From NCBI RefSeq assembly GCF_900110465.1, contig NZ_FODV01000001.1, forward strand, positions 124,001 to 188,000: DNA of 64,000 nucleotides. Reading direction: 5' to 3'. Origin of the DNA: Halogranum amylolyticum (GTDB lineage: Archaea; Halobacteriota; Halobacteria; Halobacteriales; Haloferacaceae). Under the pieces are notes generated by a model. That model did no database searches, had not been told where the DNA came from, and was given only the letters and a program-made list of their open reading frames with translations. This document shows, one piece after another, positions 9,115 through 17,874 of the stretch. A program made the translations under genes and the position numbers. The number at the start of each line of letters is the position of its first letter. Within the stretch, counting starts at the first letter, position 1.

Positions 9115-9843
9115 ATGCTCTCCGGAAAGGTAGCCATCGTCACGGGCGGGTCGTCGGGAATCGGACGAGCGATCGCGGCCGAATACGTCGAGCAGGGCGC
9201 GACGGTCGTCATCTGTGGTCGGACCGAGTCGACGGGAAGCGAGACGGCCGAAGAGATCGGCTGTGAGTTCCGGCAGTGTGACGTCCGCGAGTACGAACAG
9301 GTCGAAGCGCTCGTCGAGGGCGTCGTCGACGAGCACGGTCGCCTGGACGTGATGGTGAACAACGCGGGGGTCGGCAGCGAGACGAGTCTCGACGAGATGA
9401 GCCTCGAGGAGTGGCACAACGTGATCTCGACGAACCTCGACGGCGTGATGCACGGGTCGAAAGCCGCGTTGCCGCATCTGTTGGAGTCGGAGGGCTGTAT
9501 CGTCAACGTCGAGTCGATCTACGGCCTCCGAGGAGGGAAAGGGGCGACGTCGTACTCGGCCGCCAAGGGTGGCGTCGTGAACTTCACGCAGCAGGTCTCC
9601 GTGGACTTCGCCCACAAGGGCGTCCGCGTCAACGGGATCTGTCCTGGGTTCGTCCGTACACCGATGACGGAGGGCCTGCTCGAGGAAGACCGGTTCTACC
9701 AGTTCCTCGAGTCGCACACGCCGATGGGGCGACCCGCGGAACCGGAGGAGATCGCACCCCTCGCGGCGTTCCTCGCCTCCGACGGTGCCTCGTACATCAC
9801 CGGCGCGAACATTCCGGTCGACGGGGGGTGGACGGCGTTCTGA
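9115..9843 (+). CDS. short-chain dehydrogenase/reductase (FabG-like)
   Basis: Classical SDR, 242 aa. The cofactor motif TGGSSGIG is at residues 9-16, NNAG follows in VMVNNAGVG, the catalytic Ser is in NVESIYG, and YSAAKGG supplies Tyr and Lys. The C-terminal PVDGGWTAF is usual for 3-oxoacyl reductases and glucose or 3-hydroxybutyryl dehydrogenases. It follows the aldehyde dehydrogenase and SDR pair by 60 nt on the same strand and may belong to the same metabolic unit. The substrate cannot be predicted from sequence. Confidence 0.85.
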   Translation: MLSGKVAIVTGGSSGIGRAIAAEYVEQGATVVICGRTESTGSETAEEIGCEFRQCDVREYEQVEALVEGVVDEHGRLDVMVNNAGVGSETSLDEMSLEEWHNVISTNLDGVMHGSKAALPHLLESEGCIVNVESIYGLRGGKGATSYSAAKGGVVNFTQQVSVDFAHKGVRVNGICPGFVRTPMTEGLLEEDRFYQFLESHTPMGRPAEPEEIAPLAAFLASDGASYITGANIPVDGGWTAF

Positions 9844-9849
9844 TCGGCG

Positions 9850-10329
9850 CTACGCGGTCGGGTCCTCTTCGAACCCCGGCGGAATCCCCGTGGATCTGAG
9901 TCCGGTCTGTTCGTCGATCCGGAACTGGTAGATCCTGATGTTGTCGTCGGTCAGTGCCTGCTTGAGCGCGTCCGGACGCCACGCGCTCTCGACGTCCTCC
10001 TGTACCGTCTTCCACTCGCTCTTGGGAACCTCATTGAGCGTCCCGGTGAGCAGGACGCTCCGCCAGGTGAACGTCGTCTCGGCGCTGTAGACGAGGAAGC
10101 GGGCGACGTCCGCCTGTTCGCTGAGCTCCACCTTCCTGCTACTCTCGCCGAGGAAGTAGAGCAGATACAGTCCCGACTCGCCGTCGAACCAGAACGACAT
10201 CGGCCGGAGACTGGGCGCGCCGTCCGTCGGCAGTCCGAGCACGCCGACGCTGTGACTCGATAGGAACCCGCGGATCTCCTCGTCGCTCATCCGGTCTACG
10301 TCGTACTCGGTGATTTCGTCTACCGTCAT
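9850..10329 (-). CDS. pyridoxamine 5'-phosphate oxidase family protein
   Basis: FMN-binding split-barrel protein of 159 aa. The N-terminus has the short helix MSDEEIRGFLSSHSVGVL followed by LRPMSFWFDGE and LYFLGESSRKVE, which match general-stress FMN/F420-binding proteins of the PNPOx superfamily. The ATG at 10329 is chosen because a TATA-like TATAT lies just upstream; an ATG at 10350 would add seven residues. It is convergent with the preceding SDR and downstream of the cupin gene. The substrate is unknown. Confidence 0.8.
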   Translation of the reverse strand: MTVDEITEYDVDRMSDEEIRGFLSSHSVGVLGLPTDGAPSLRPMSFWFDGESGLYLLYFLGESSRKVELSEQADVARFLVYSAETTFTWRSVLLTGTLNEVPKSEWKTVQEDVESAWRPDALKQALTDDNIRIYQFRIDEQTGLRSTGIPPGFEEDPTA

Positions 10330-10423
10330 ACGGTATATGTCTGTCACCATTCGACATAATTCACTCGTCGATTCCCGCCGAGAGAGAACCGAAGAGAGGG
10401 CCGAGCGGCGTACGCCGGCGTGG

Positions 10424-10747
10424 TCAGCGGTCCCGACGTGCGTACTCCGGCGGCGCGTACACGTTGATCGTCTCCAGTGGCTCCGTCCCGGTGTTCGAGA
10501 TCTCGTGGGTCTCGCCGGGTTCGACGAGGACCAGCGTCCCCGCTTCGAGGTCGACCGACTCGCCCGCGACGGTCGCCGTCCCGCGTCCGGAGACGACGTA
10601 GAGCCACTGGTCGCTCCTCGCGTGTGCGTTCGACGGCCCACCCGTCGACTGACCGGGTGCGAGCACCATCGTCGCCGCCTGCGACCGTTCGGTGCCACCG
10701 ACGACGTCGAAAAACCCGCTCGCCGCCGTCGTGTCGATCCGCTTCAT
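10424..10747 (-). CDS. small cupin-domain protein
   Basis: Single conserved beta-barrel (cupin_2) of 107 aa. The first cupin motif appears as [18 protein letters not shown], with an HxR..D/Q metal-site variant, and the second as [14 protein letters not shown] with its metal-binding His. Such proteins bind a metal and act as enzymes or sensors. It overlaps the stop of the upstream gene by four bases (ATGA), so its translation depends on that odd, shortened transporter gene. Confidence 0.8.
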   Translation of the reverse strand: MKRIDTTAASGFFDVVGGTERSQAATMVLAPGQSTGGPSNAHARSDQWLYVVSGRGTATVAGESVDLEAGTLVLVEPGETHEISNTGTEPLETINVYAPPEYARRDR

Positions 10748-11253
10748 CCGTCCTCCTCTCCGTCTTCTGTCTCGTCGTCGGACAGCGCCGGCAGCCGTCG
10801 GACGACGACAGTCGGTGCGAGCGAGCGGTCGGCAATACGCTCGGACGGTTCGCCGAAGACGAGTTCACGAACCGTCGGACGACTCTCGCCGAGGAGGACG
10901 GGATCGGTTCCGATCGACGCCGCGTCGACGATGACCTGCAGCGGCGTCTCGCTCAGTAGCACCTCGCTGTCGATCCAGTCGTCGGGTTCTTCGCGTGCCC
11001 CGAGTGCGAACGACAGCGCCGCGGCGGGACCCGCACGTCCGGCAGCGAACCCGGGGAAGACGAAGATGCCTGCGCCGACCACCGTCCCGACGCCGACCGC
11101 GACCCCGCCGGTGAGTCCGATCGTCCGTTCGAGTTCGACTTCGTCGTCGGAGACGGTCAGTTCGTCGGTGGTCTCGACGTTCGGGCCGGGCGGTTCCGAC
11201 GGTGTCGCATCTGGTTCACGAGGGATCGTCTCGTCTGGGTCTGACTGACTCAT
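10744..11253 (-). pseudogene. APC-type amino-acid transporter/USP fusion reduced by a large in-frame internal deletion
   Basis: A 169-aa frame that joins two ends of a much larger protein. Residues about 40-86 are the start of an APC amino-acid permease: [33 protein letters not shown], then [12 protein letters not shown], normally the first membrane helix and the start of the second. Immediately after comes [15 protein letters not shown] and then the end of a UspA domain ([20 protein letters not shown], then [11 protein letters not shown]). In haloarchaea these two parts normally flank 600 or so residues of helices and a first Usp domain. The frame is intact and coupled to the cupin gene, so it may still be translated as a one-helix protein, but transport must be lost. 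Confidence 0.65.
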
Positions 11254-11283
11254 CCACGAGTGGATACAACGACGGGCACTGCC

Positions 11284-11327
11284 TTTTGACTTCCTCCTCC
11301 GCGTTCATGCCGAGGAGGAAGTCAAAA
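11284..11327. repeat. perfect 16-bp inverted repeat with 12-nt loop
   Basis: TTTTGACTTCCTCCTC (11284-11299) is repeated as its exact reverse complement at 11312-11327 around a 12-nt loop. It lies in the divergent gap between two gene starts, so it is not a 3' terminator for either. It resembles the subterminal hairpins of IS200/IS605-type or palindrome-associated mobile elements, but no transposase is present. An operator is the other possibility. Confidence 0.7.
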
Positions 11328-11537
11328 CTGCACACGGACAGAACGGCGCAAAAATCTCTCCGTGTGTGTTGTTGTCTCCTATTAGAGGAACGAGACGAAG
11401 ACACTCGAACCCGGGGACGCGCAGACGCGTCGGTGCGACCGCCGGCGACGTACGCTCCGGGTACAAACCGGTTTCGACGATTGTACGGACGTGTGAGCGA
11501 GCACATCGTTCTTTCCCGTTCAGGACGTACGTCTGGT

Positions 11538-12881
11538 ATGACAGACACGTTCGTCGTCGTCGGTGGTGACGCAGCAGGAATGAGCGCGGCCAGCAAGGCA
11601 AAGCGCGCAGACCCGGAGTTAGACGTCGTCGTCTTCGAGAAGGGTGAGTGGGTCTCGTACGCGGCCTGTGGGATGCCGTACTACGTCAAAGGCGAGATCG
11701 AATCGCTGGACGACCTCGTCCAGGTCACGCCCGAGGAGTTCCGGACGGAACGAGATATCGACCTGCGGACGAACCACGAAGTCGTCGCGATCGACCCCGA
11801 AGCACGGACCGTGACCGTCGCTGCGAACGGCGATCGGTTCGAGCAATCGTACGACTCACTTCTCGTCGCGACCGGCGCTCGCGCGATCGAACCCCCCTTC
11901 GACGGCATCGACCTCGACGGGGTGTTCACGATACACAGCATGGACTCGGCGGCCGCTATCCACGAGTACGTCGAGAGCGAGCGACCGGAGACGGCAGCCA
12001 TCGTCGGGGGCGGATACGTCGGCATCGAGATGGCCGAAGCGCTCGACGCCCGTGGTCTCGACGTCCACACGTTCGAGATGCTGCCGCACGTCCTCCAGCC
12101 GTTCGGGGAATCTGTCGCGACCGTCGTCGAAGACCACCTCCGAGAGAAGGGCGTCAGCCTCCACCTCGACACCACGGTTTCGGGGTTCGCAGGCGAAGAC
12201 CGCGTCGAAGCCGTCCGATTAGAGACCGAGACGGTCTCGGCGGACGTCGTCGTCGTCGGCGTCGGTGTGGCACCGAACGTCGCGCTGGCCGAGGAGGCGG
12301 GGATCGAACTTGGGGAGACCGGTGCGATCGCGACCGACGAGTACGGCCGAACGAACTACGACACCGTCTACGCGGCAGGTGACTGTGCGGAGTCGACGGA
12401 CGTCGTCACCGGCGAACCGACGCACGTCCCGCTGGCGTTGACCGCGAACCGTGCCGGCAGAGCTATCGGACAGACGGTGACAGGAACGCCCACCGAGGTC
12501 GGAACGATCGCAGGCACGGCCATCGTCAAGGCGTTCGACCTCGGCGCGGCACGGACGGGCATCGTCGACGAGTCAGCGGCGCGCGAGGCAGGGTTCGACC
12601 CGGTCTCCGTCGAGATCACCGACGCCGCTCGCGCACACTACTATCCAGGTGCGACCGATCTCACGGTCACCCTCGTCGGGGACAGCGAGACGGGGCGGGT
12701 CCTCGGCGCGAGCGTCGTCGGTCGAGAAGGAGCTAAACGTATCGACACGGTCGCGACTGCACTCCACGCCGGCATGACTGTCGAGGAGGTCGCAGACCTC
12801 GATCTCGCGTACGCGCCGCCGTTCAGCCCCGTCTGGGACCCGATCGCGACCGCCGCGAAGGTCCTCGCGGGCAAACTCTAG
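11538..12881 (+). CDS. FAD-dependent pyridine nucleotide-disulfide oxidoreductase, CoA-disulfide-reductase type
   Basis: Flavoprotein of 447 aa. The FAD-binding VVVGGDAAGMSAASKAKR is at residues 6-23, the NAD(P)-binding IVGGGYVGIEMAEAL lies in the middle, and YAAGDCAE is the second FAD contact. YAACGMPYYVKG places a single redox-active Cys at residue 44, as in CoA-disulfide reductases and NADH oxidases with one active cysteine. It may keep CoA reduced or detoxify oxygen. The ATG at 11538 is selected because it abuts the FAD-binding strand. It is followed at once by a convergent hydrolase gene. Confidence 0.88.
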   Translation: MTDTFVVVGGDAAGMSAASKAKRADPELDVVVFEKGEWVSYAACGMPYYVKGEIESLDDLVQVTPEEFRTERDIDLRTNHEVVAIDPEARTVTVAANGDRFEQSYDSLLVATGARAIEPPFDGIDLDGVFTIHSMDSAAAIHEYVESERPETAAIVGGGYVGIEMAEALDARGLDVHTFEMLPHVLQPFGESVATVVEDHLREKGVSLHLDTTVSGFAGEDRVEAVRLETETVSADVVVVGVGVAPNVALAEEAGIELGETGAIATDEYGRTNYDTVYAAGDCAESTDVVTGEPTHVPLALTANRAGRAIGQTVTGTPTEVGTIAGTAIVKAFDLGAARTGIVDESAAREAGFDPVSVEITDAARAHYYPGATDLTVTLVGDSETGRVLGASVVGREGAKRIDTVATALHAGMTVEEVADLDLAYAPPFSPVWDPIATAAKVLAGKL

Positions 12882-12889
12882 CACCTCGG

Positions 12890-14281
12890 CTATCGGGGCG
12901 ACCGTCCGCCGAGCGCTCGTCTGAGAAACGACAGCGTGCCGTGCCACGCAGCGGCGTTGGCACGAGCGTTCGCTGCTTGACGACCGCCGTAGACGTTGTA
13001 CCGGTCTCTCGTCGTCCCTGCCGTCGGTAGATAGGGGAGTCTGAGGTAGTGACCTGCCCCAGCGTGCCGTTCGTGGGTGTACTCGTGCGGATATCCGGTT
13101 CTGTCGAGGCGGTCGACGACGCGCTCCGAGAGCACAGCAGACGGCCACCGTCTGTCGTCCGTCACGGAGACCAGATAGACGGGTGCGTCGGTGTTCTCGA
13201 CCGGAATCGTCGCCGAGTCCAGTTCGGCACTGCTCGCCTCGGCCAGTGCCGGTTCGTAGTAGGACAGCGACGGGGACGGTGGTGCTCTCGGGGCGACGTC
13301 CGCGAGTTCGAGAAACGGTACCGGGTCGCCGTCACGCGACCACGCGGACGTTCCCGCCGGGGTTCGTCCGACCCCGAGTCCCTCCCAGACGACACCGCTC
13401 GGGACCCACCCGACGACTGCCCCGACGTCGTCGGTCTGACTGCCGACAAGTAACGCCAACTCACCCCCTCTGGAGAACCCGAACAGTCCGACGTCCCGGC
13501 CAGCGACACGGTCGTGGGTCCGGAGCCACGACGTCGCCGTCTCGACGTACTCGACCGGAACCTCTGTCAGCGTGTTCGGAATCGAATCTGGCTCACCGAA
13601 GTACTGCAGCACCAGCGTCGCGAACCCTCGAGAGGCCAACAAGCGGCCGGTCGCGAGATGTGGTCGCCCGCCCGCTCCGTGGAGATGGACGACGGCAGGT
13701 GCAGGTTCCTCACCCGGCGGGACCAAGAACTCACCGACGAGGGCGTCGTCGGTGACGGGTCGCCGTTCGACGTCGGGGTCGAACAGCCGTCGCGTCGTCG
13801 TCTGCTCGGCTACGGGTTCGCCGTCGACTTCCACGACGAGCGTGACGTCGTAGGCCGACTTCGCTGGAACGAACAGCGCGTCCGGTGGGAGCAGTCGGTC
13901 CGGGTCTGCGCCGTCGGGTCGCATCGACCAGAACAACCCCATCGGATCCACGCCGTCGTACGTGCCGTCAGCCGGGGCTCGGTCGGGGAGAGAGACAGTG
14001 CCGTCGGAATCGGCTTCGAAACGGGCGCTCGCTACCCACTCGGTTCCTCCTCGCGAACGAGCGCTCGCCCGGACGTCCAGCGACGTCTGTGGCTCGACAC
14101 CACCGACTTCGATGCGAATCGACTCGTCGACGAGCGCCGTCGTCGGAGCGGTGATCGACGGTGGAGACTCCCTCGTACTACAGCCTGCGGCCGAGAGGAG
14201 TCCGACACTGCTCACCGTCGCCAGTAGCTGGCGTCTCGACCGTGGATTGCCGTCTGCCCACAGGTGATTCGCACCCACCAT
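12890..14281 (-). CDS. Tat lipoprotein with BAAT / acyl-CoA thioester hydrolase fold
   Basis: A 463-aa alpha/beta hydrolase. An N-terminal twin-arginine region (SRRQLLATVSS) leads to a lipobox-like SAAGCST, so it is probably exported and lipid-anchored. Next is the beta-sandwich BAAT N-terminal domain (about residues 45-160), then the hydrolase domain with VVHLHGAGGRP, the nucleophile motif GFSRGGELAL (GxSxG), and the catalytic His region ERHAGAGHYLRLPYLPT. Cytosolic relatives act on acyl-CoA or conjugate amino acids. A cell-surface location makes CoA thioesters unlikely, so an external ester or amide is the better guess. The ATG at 14281 fits the signal. Confidence 0.8.
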   Translation of the reverse strand: MVGANHLWADGNPRSRRQLLATVSSVGLLSAAGCSTRESPPSITAPTTALVDESIRIEVGGVEPQTSLDVRASARSRGGTEWVASARFEADSDGTVSLPDRAPADGTYDGVDPMGLFWSMRPDGADPDRLLPPDALFVPAKSAYDVTLVVEVDGEPVAEQTTTRRLFDPDVERRPVTDDALVGEFLVPPGEEPAPAVVHLHGAGGRPHLATGRLLASRGFATLVLQYFGEPDSIPNTLTEVPVEYVETATSWLRTHDRVAGRDVGLFGFSRGGELALLVGSQTDDVGAVVGWVPSGVVWEGLGVGRTPAGTSAWSRDGDPVPFLELADVAPRAPPSPSLSYYEPALAEASSAELDSATIPVENTDAPVYLVSVTDDRRWPSAVLSERVVDRLDRTGYPHEYTHERHAGAGHYLRLPYLPTAGTTRDRYNVYGGRQAANARANAAAWHGTLSFLRRALGGRSPR

Positions 14282-14310
14282 CGTCTTCGAACTGTTCGTG
14301 TGCTGACTTA

Positions 14311-14379
14311 ATCGTGCTGTCTCTGCAGCGGGCGACGAGCCCTGCGAGCCGCTGGGTCCCGTAGCGCCCGCTGCACGAT
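14311..14379. repeat. compound inverted repeat in a divergent promoter gap
   Basis: GCAGCGGGCG (14325-14334) pairs perfectly with CGCCCGCTGC (14365-14374). Outside it ATCGT (14311-14315) can pair with ACGAT (14375-14379) across a bulge. It lies between the divergent BAAT-type gene and the SLC13 transporter, so it could be an operator or a structured leader. Confidence 0.4.
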
Positions 14380-14462
14380 AGCAGTCGCGTCCGATCGACC
14401 GACGTCGCGTCGAGAGTGCATAGTTATAATGTCGCTCTCGTCGACACGTCGTCACAGACGGA

Positions 14463-15986
14463 ATGACTGACACCGAGGACGGATACACACGACTGCAGCG
14501 AGGGGGGTTGGTCCTCGGACCGTTCCTGTTCGTCGTCGTTCGACTCTTCGTCTCCCCGGCGGGACTGTCACCGGCGGCCAACGCCGTGCTCGCGGGGACG
14601 CTCTGGATCGCGGCGTGGTGGATGACCGAAGCCGTCCCGATTCCGGTGACGAGTCTGCTGCCGATCCTGCTGTTCCCGACGCTCGGCGTCGCGACCGTCG
14701 TCGAGACGGCCGCTCCGTACGCCGACCCGGTCGTGTTCCTCTTCCTGGGTGGGTTCCTGGTCGCGCTGGCGATCGAACGGTGGAACCTCCATCGGCGCAT
14801 CGCGCTCGGCGTCCTCCTCCGCGTCGGCGACGACACGCGTCGGCTGCTCCTCGGGTTCATGCTCGTGACGGCGTTTCTGTCGATGTGGGTCTCGAACACC
14901 GCGACGGCGATGATGATGGTCCCGATCGGGATGGCGGTCGTCGCACAGGTCGACGCGTTTCGAGCGTCCGGGGAGTCGGCGGAGCCAGCGGCCCCCGACT
15001 TCGAGCTTTCACCGGAACCGCTCGCCGCGGGCGAGACCGAACTTCCACGGTCGAACTTCGGCACCGCTCTGATGCTCGGTATCGCCTACGCGGCCTCGGT
15101 CGGCGGCGTCGCGACGATCATCGGGACGCCGCCGAACGCCATCCTCGCGGGGATCGCGCAGTCGACGCTCGGCGTCCGGATCGGCTTCGTCCAGTGGATG
15201 GTGTTCGCCCTCCCCATCGCCGTCGTCTTTCTCGGCGTCACCTGGGTCGTGTTGATCACGCTCCTCCGACCCGAGGTGCGGACGGTACCCGAGAGTCACG
15301 CCGTCGTCAAATCGCAGTTGGAGGCACTCGGACCGATGACCCGCGGCGAGCGGCGGGTCGTCGCCGTCTTCGCCCTCGTCGTCTCCGGGTGGCTGCTCCG
15401 TCCGTTCGTCATCGAACCCGTCGCACCGGGCGTCACCGACACGACCGTCGCACTGGTGGGCGGCATTCTCGTCTTCCTGGTTCCGGTCGACCTGAAGCGA
15501 GGCGAGTTCCTCCTCGAGTGGGAGGCGACCACGCGCGTCCCGTGGGGCGTGTTGCTCCTCTTCGGCGCGGGGTTCTCGCTGGCCCGACTGTTCCAACTGA
15601 GCGGGTTGGACCGGTGGATCGCCGGCAACCTCGTCGCGTTGCGCGGCGTCGAGTTCGTCTGGGTAGTGCTGGCGGTGGCGACGCTCGTGGTGTTCCTCAC
15701 CGAGGTCACCTCCAACAGTGCGACCGCCTCGCTGTTCATCCCGGTGATGGCGAGTCTGGGGGCGTCGCTCGCCGTCTCGCCGATCGTACTGATGGTGACC
15801 GTCTCGGTGGCCGCCTCGCTGGCGTTCATGCTCCCGGTGGCGACGCCGCCGAACGCCATCGTCTTCGGCAGCGGCTACGTCTCCATCCCGCAGATGGCCC
15901 GCGTCGGCTTCTGGCTGAACCTGCTCGGCATCCTGTTTCTGACGCTGATGGCGTCGCTGTGGTTTCCGATCGCGTGGAACCTCTAG
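14463..15986 (+). CDS. SLC13/DASS family anion symporter
   Basis: Sodium-coupled dicarboxylate, sulfate or related anion transporter, 507 aa with about eleven to twelve membrane helices. Both halves carry the duplicated Ser-Asn-Thr-type sodium/substrate motif: SNTATAMMMVPIG in the first half and SNSATASLFIPVM in the second, each followed by a TPPNA segment (GTPPNAILAG and ATPPNAIVFG). A soluble loop with SPEPLAAGE separates the early helices. Substrate cannot be fixed. The gene is divergent from the hydrolase and separated from it by the compound inverted repeat. Confidence 0.88.
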   Translation: MTDTEDGYTRLQRGGLVLGPFLFVVVRLFVSPAGLSPAANAVLAGTLWIAAWWMTEAVPIPVTSLLPILLFPTLGVATVVETAAPYADPVVFLFLGGFLVALAIERWNLHRRIALGVLLRVGDDTRRLLLGFMLVTAFLSMWVSNTATAMMMVPIGMAVVAQVDAFRASGESAEPAAPDFELSPEPLAAGETELPRSNFGTALMLGIAYAASVGGVATIIGTPPNAILAGIAQSTLGVRIGFVQWMVFALPIAVVFLGVTWVVLITLLRPEVRTVPESHAVVKSQLEALGPMTRGERRVVAVFALVVSGWLLRPFVIEPVAPGVTDTTVALVGGILVFLVPVDLKRGEFLLEWEATTRVPWGVLLLFGAGFSLARLFQLSGLDRWIAGNLVALRGVEFVWVVLAVATLVVFLTEVTSNSATASLFIPVMASLGASLAVSPIVLMVTVSVAASLAFMLPVATPPNAIVFGSGYVSIPQMARVGFWLNLLGILFLTLMASLWFPIAWNL

Positions 15987-16052
15987 ACGGACGGAACAGT
16001 ATCTATTCACGTTCTAACATACGTTTTTCGTCAGCAAAATCGAGATAACACT

Positions 16053-16544
16053 ATGGAGCCAGTCCGGAGTAGCCTCGGCGGTGGCATCGTCGCGACGATC
16101 GTGCTTCTGGCGTTCTTGCTGGTCGCCGACCTCGTTCTCGTCGGGCGCAGTCTCTTCGTGTTCGCGACCTTCACGAGTCTGTGTGCCATCGGTGGTCCGC
16201 CTTACTGTGCACTCGGGACGTCGACGGCGACGCTGCTGACGTATCTCTGGTTCGCGGCTCTGTTCGCCGTGGCGTGGCCGCTGCTGTTCGGCGGCTTCAC
16301 GTGGGGGTTGCCGGGTGAGTCCGGGGTTGCCCACGGCGTCGCGTTCGGCCTCGTCCTGTGGGGGGCGTACCTCCTCGTCGCGATACTGAACGTCGGCATC
16401 GGCGGCGAGACGCTCGACGAGAACCTCCCGACGTTGACCGTGACGCTCCTCGGCTATCTCGTCTACGGAGTCGTTCTCGGGGGCGTGTACGACTACCTCG
16501 CCGACCATCGAACGTTCCTGAGCGAACCGGAGGACCAGCGATGA
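16053..16544 (+). CDS. four-helix membrane protein of unknown function
   Basis: A 163-aa protein with four predicted membrane helices (about residues 9-31, 60-82, 92-114 and 124-146) and a short soluble C-terminus. The loop between helices 1 and 2 holds two Cys residues (TSLCAIGGPPYCALG). No family motif is recognised. Its stop overlaps the start of the AdoMet synthetase gene by ATGA, so the two are translationally coupled, although no functional link is obvious. Confidence 0.7.
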   Translation: MEPVRSSLGGGIVATIVLLAFLLVADLVLVGRSLFVFATFTSLCAIGGPPYCALGTSTATLLTYLWFAALFAVAWPLLFGGFTWGLPGESGVAHGVAFGLVLWGAYLLVAILNVGIGGETLDENLPTLTVTLLGYLVYGVVLGGVYDYLADHRTFLSEPEDQR

Positions 16545-17710
16545 CGGCGCCGTCCACCACGTTCACCGTCAATCGTCTCGACCGGAATCCTACGACGGCG
16601 CGGTCGACGGAGTTCGTCGAACGGAAAGGAGTCGGTCATCCGGACTCCATCTGTGACGGCATCGCCGAGGCCGTCTCGCGCCGCCTCTCGCGACACTATC
16701 TCGAGGAGTTCGGTCGGATCCTCCACCACAACACCGACAAGGTACAACTCGCTGCCGGGACGACGACCCCGGCGTTCGGTGGCGGCGAAGTCGTCGAGCC
16801 GATCTACGTCCTCCTCGGTGGTCGAGCGACCAACGCCGTCGACGGACAGCACGTCCCTGTCGACGATCTCGCGGTCGAGGCCGCTCGAGGCTACGTCGAG
16901 ACCACCTTCGAGGAGTTACCCGACGACGCGGTCGAGTTCGAGTCGCGTATCGGCGAGACGTCGGCGGGGTTGAAGTCGCTGTTCGACACACGGGGCGTCC
17001 CGTCGGCGAACGACACCAGCATCGGCGTCGGCTATGCACCGCTCTCCGAGACGGATCGCATCGTCGCCGGACTCGAACCTGCGCTCCGCGAGGTCGACCC
17101 CGCGGTCGGTGCGGACGTCAAACTCGTGGGCTGGCGCACGGACGACGAACTCCACCTCACCGTCGCGGCCGCGATCGTCTCTCGACACGTCTCGGACGTC
17201 GACGAGTACGTCGCGGTGCGAGACCGGCTCGAGGAACGTGCGAGACGGTACGCGAGCGAGCGAACGGAGCGAACCGTCTACGTCGACGTCAACGCCGCCG
17301 ACGACGTCGAGGCCGGAGCAGTGTATCTCACCGAGACCGGCCTCTCTGCGGAGATGGGCGACGACGGAAACGTCGGCCGCGGCAACCGCGTCAACGGACT
17401 CATCACTCCCCACCGGCCGATGAGCCTCGAAGCGTCGGCCGGGAAGAACCCGGTCACTCACGTCGGGAAACTCTACAACCTCGTCGCCACCAACGCCGCC
17501 GAACGGATCCATCGGGAACTCGGTGCCGAGCACACAGAAGTGAAACTGCTCTCGCAGATCGGGATGCCGGTGACCGAACCCGTGGCCATCGACGTCGATA
17601 CGACGGCACGGGACGACGACGACGAGGTACGAGGCATCGTCACCGACGAACTCGACCGTCTCGACTCGCTCACCGACGAACTCGTGGCCGGGACCGTGCG
17701 CCTGTTCTGA
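16541..17710 (+). CDS. mat: S-adenosylmethionine synthetase, archaeal type
   Basis: Makes AdoMet from methionine and ATP. 389 aa, the usual size of the archaeal (COG1812) family. Diagnostic stretches are [20 protein letters not shown] near the N-terminus, [32 protein letters not shown], and the C-terminal [16 protein letters not shown] with QIGMPV. The start is fixed by the ATGA overlap with the membrane gene. A lone methyltransferase lies just downstream on the opposite strand. A housekeeping role is near certain. Confidence 0.95.
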   Translation: MTAPSTTFTVNRLDRNPTTARSTEFVERKGVGHPDSICDGIAEAVSRRLSRHYLEEFGRILHHNTDKVQLAAGTTTPAFGGGEVVEPIYVLLGGRATNAVDGQHVPVDDLAVEAARGYVETTFEELPDDAVEFESRIGETSAGLKSLFDTRGVPSANDTSIGVGYAPLSETDRIVAGLEPALREVDPAVGADVKLVGWRTDDELHLTVAAAIVSRHVSDVDEYVAVRDRLEERARRYASERTERTVYVDVNAADDVEAGAVYLTETGLSAEMGDDGNVGRGNRVNGLITPHRPMSLEASAGKNPVTHVGKLYNLVATNAAERIHRELGAEHTEVKLLSQIGMPVTEPVAIDVDTTARDDDDEVRGIVTDELDRLDSLTDELVAGTVRLF

Positions 17711-17874
17711 GAGGCGTTCACCCCACACCACCAGTCCTTATACTCGAGCGACATGTAGTGGCTGGAATGGTCGCGAGGTGGTTCGGTCACGGGGTGGCGA
17801 ATGCGTCGCTCGGGTGGGTGTCGGTCGTGTACTGCGAAAGGTGGAAACAATCGCTTCCGACTCACCAGCCTGTG

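Noticed and set aside
14282..15064. Upstream extension of the BAAT-type hydrolase frame
   Set aside because: It would overlap the SLC13 gene and place the Tat signal in the middle of the protein; the ATG at 14281 gives a proper signal peptide.
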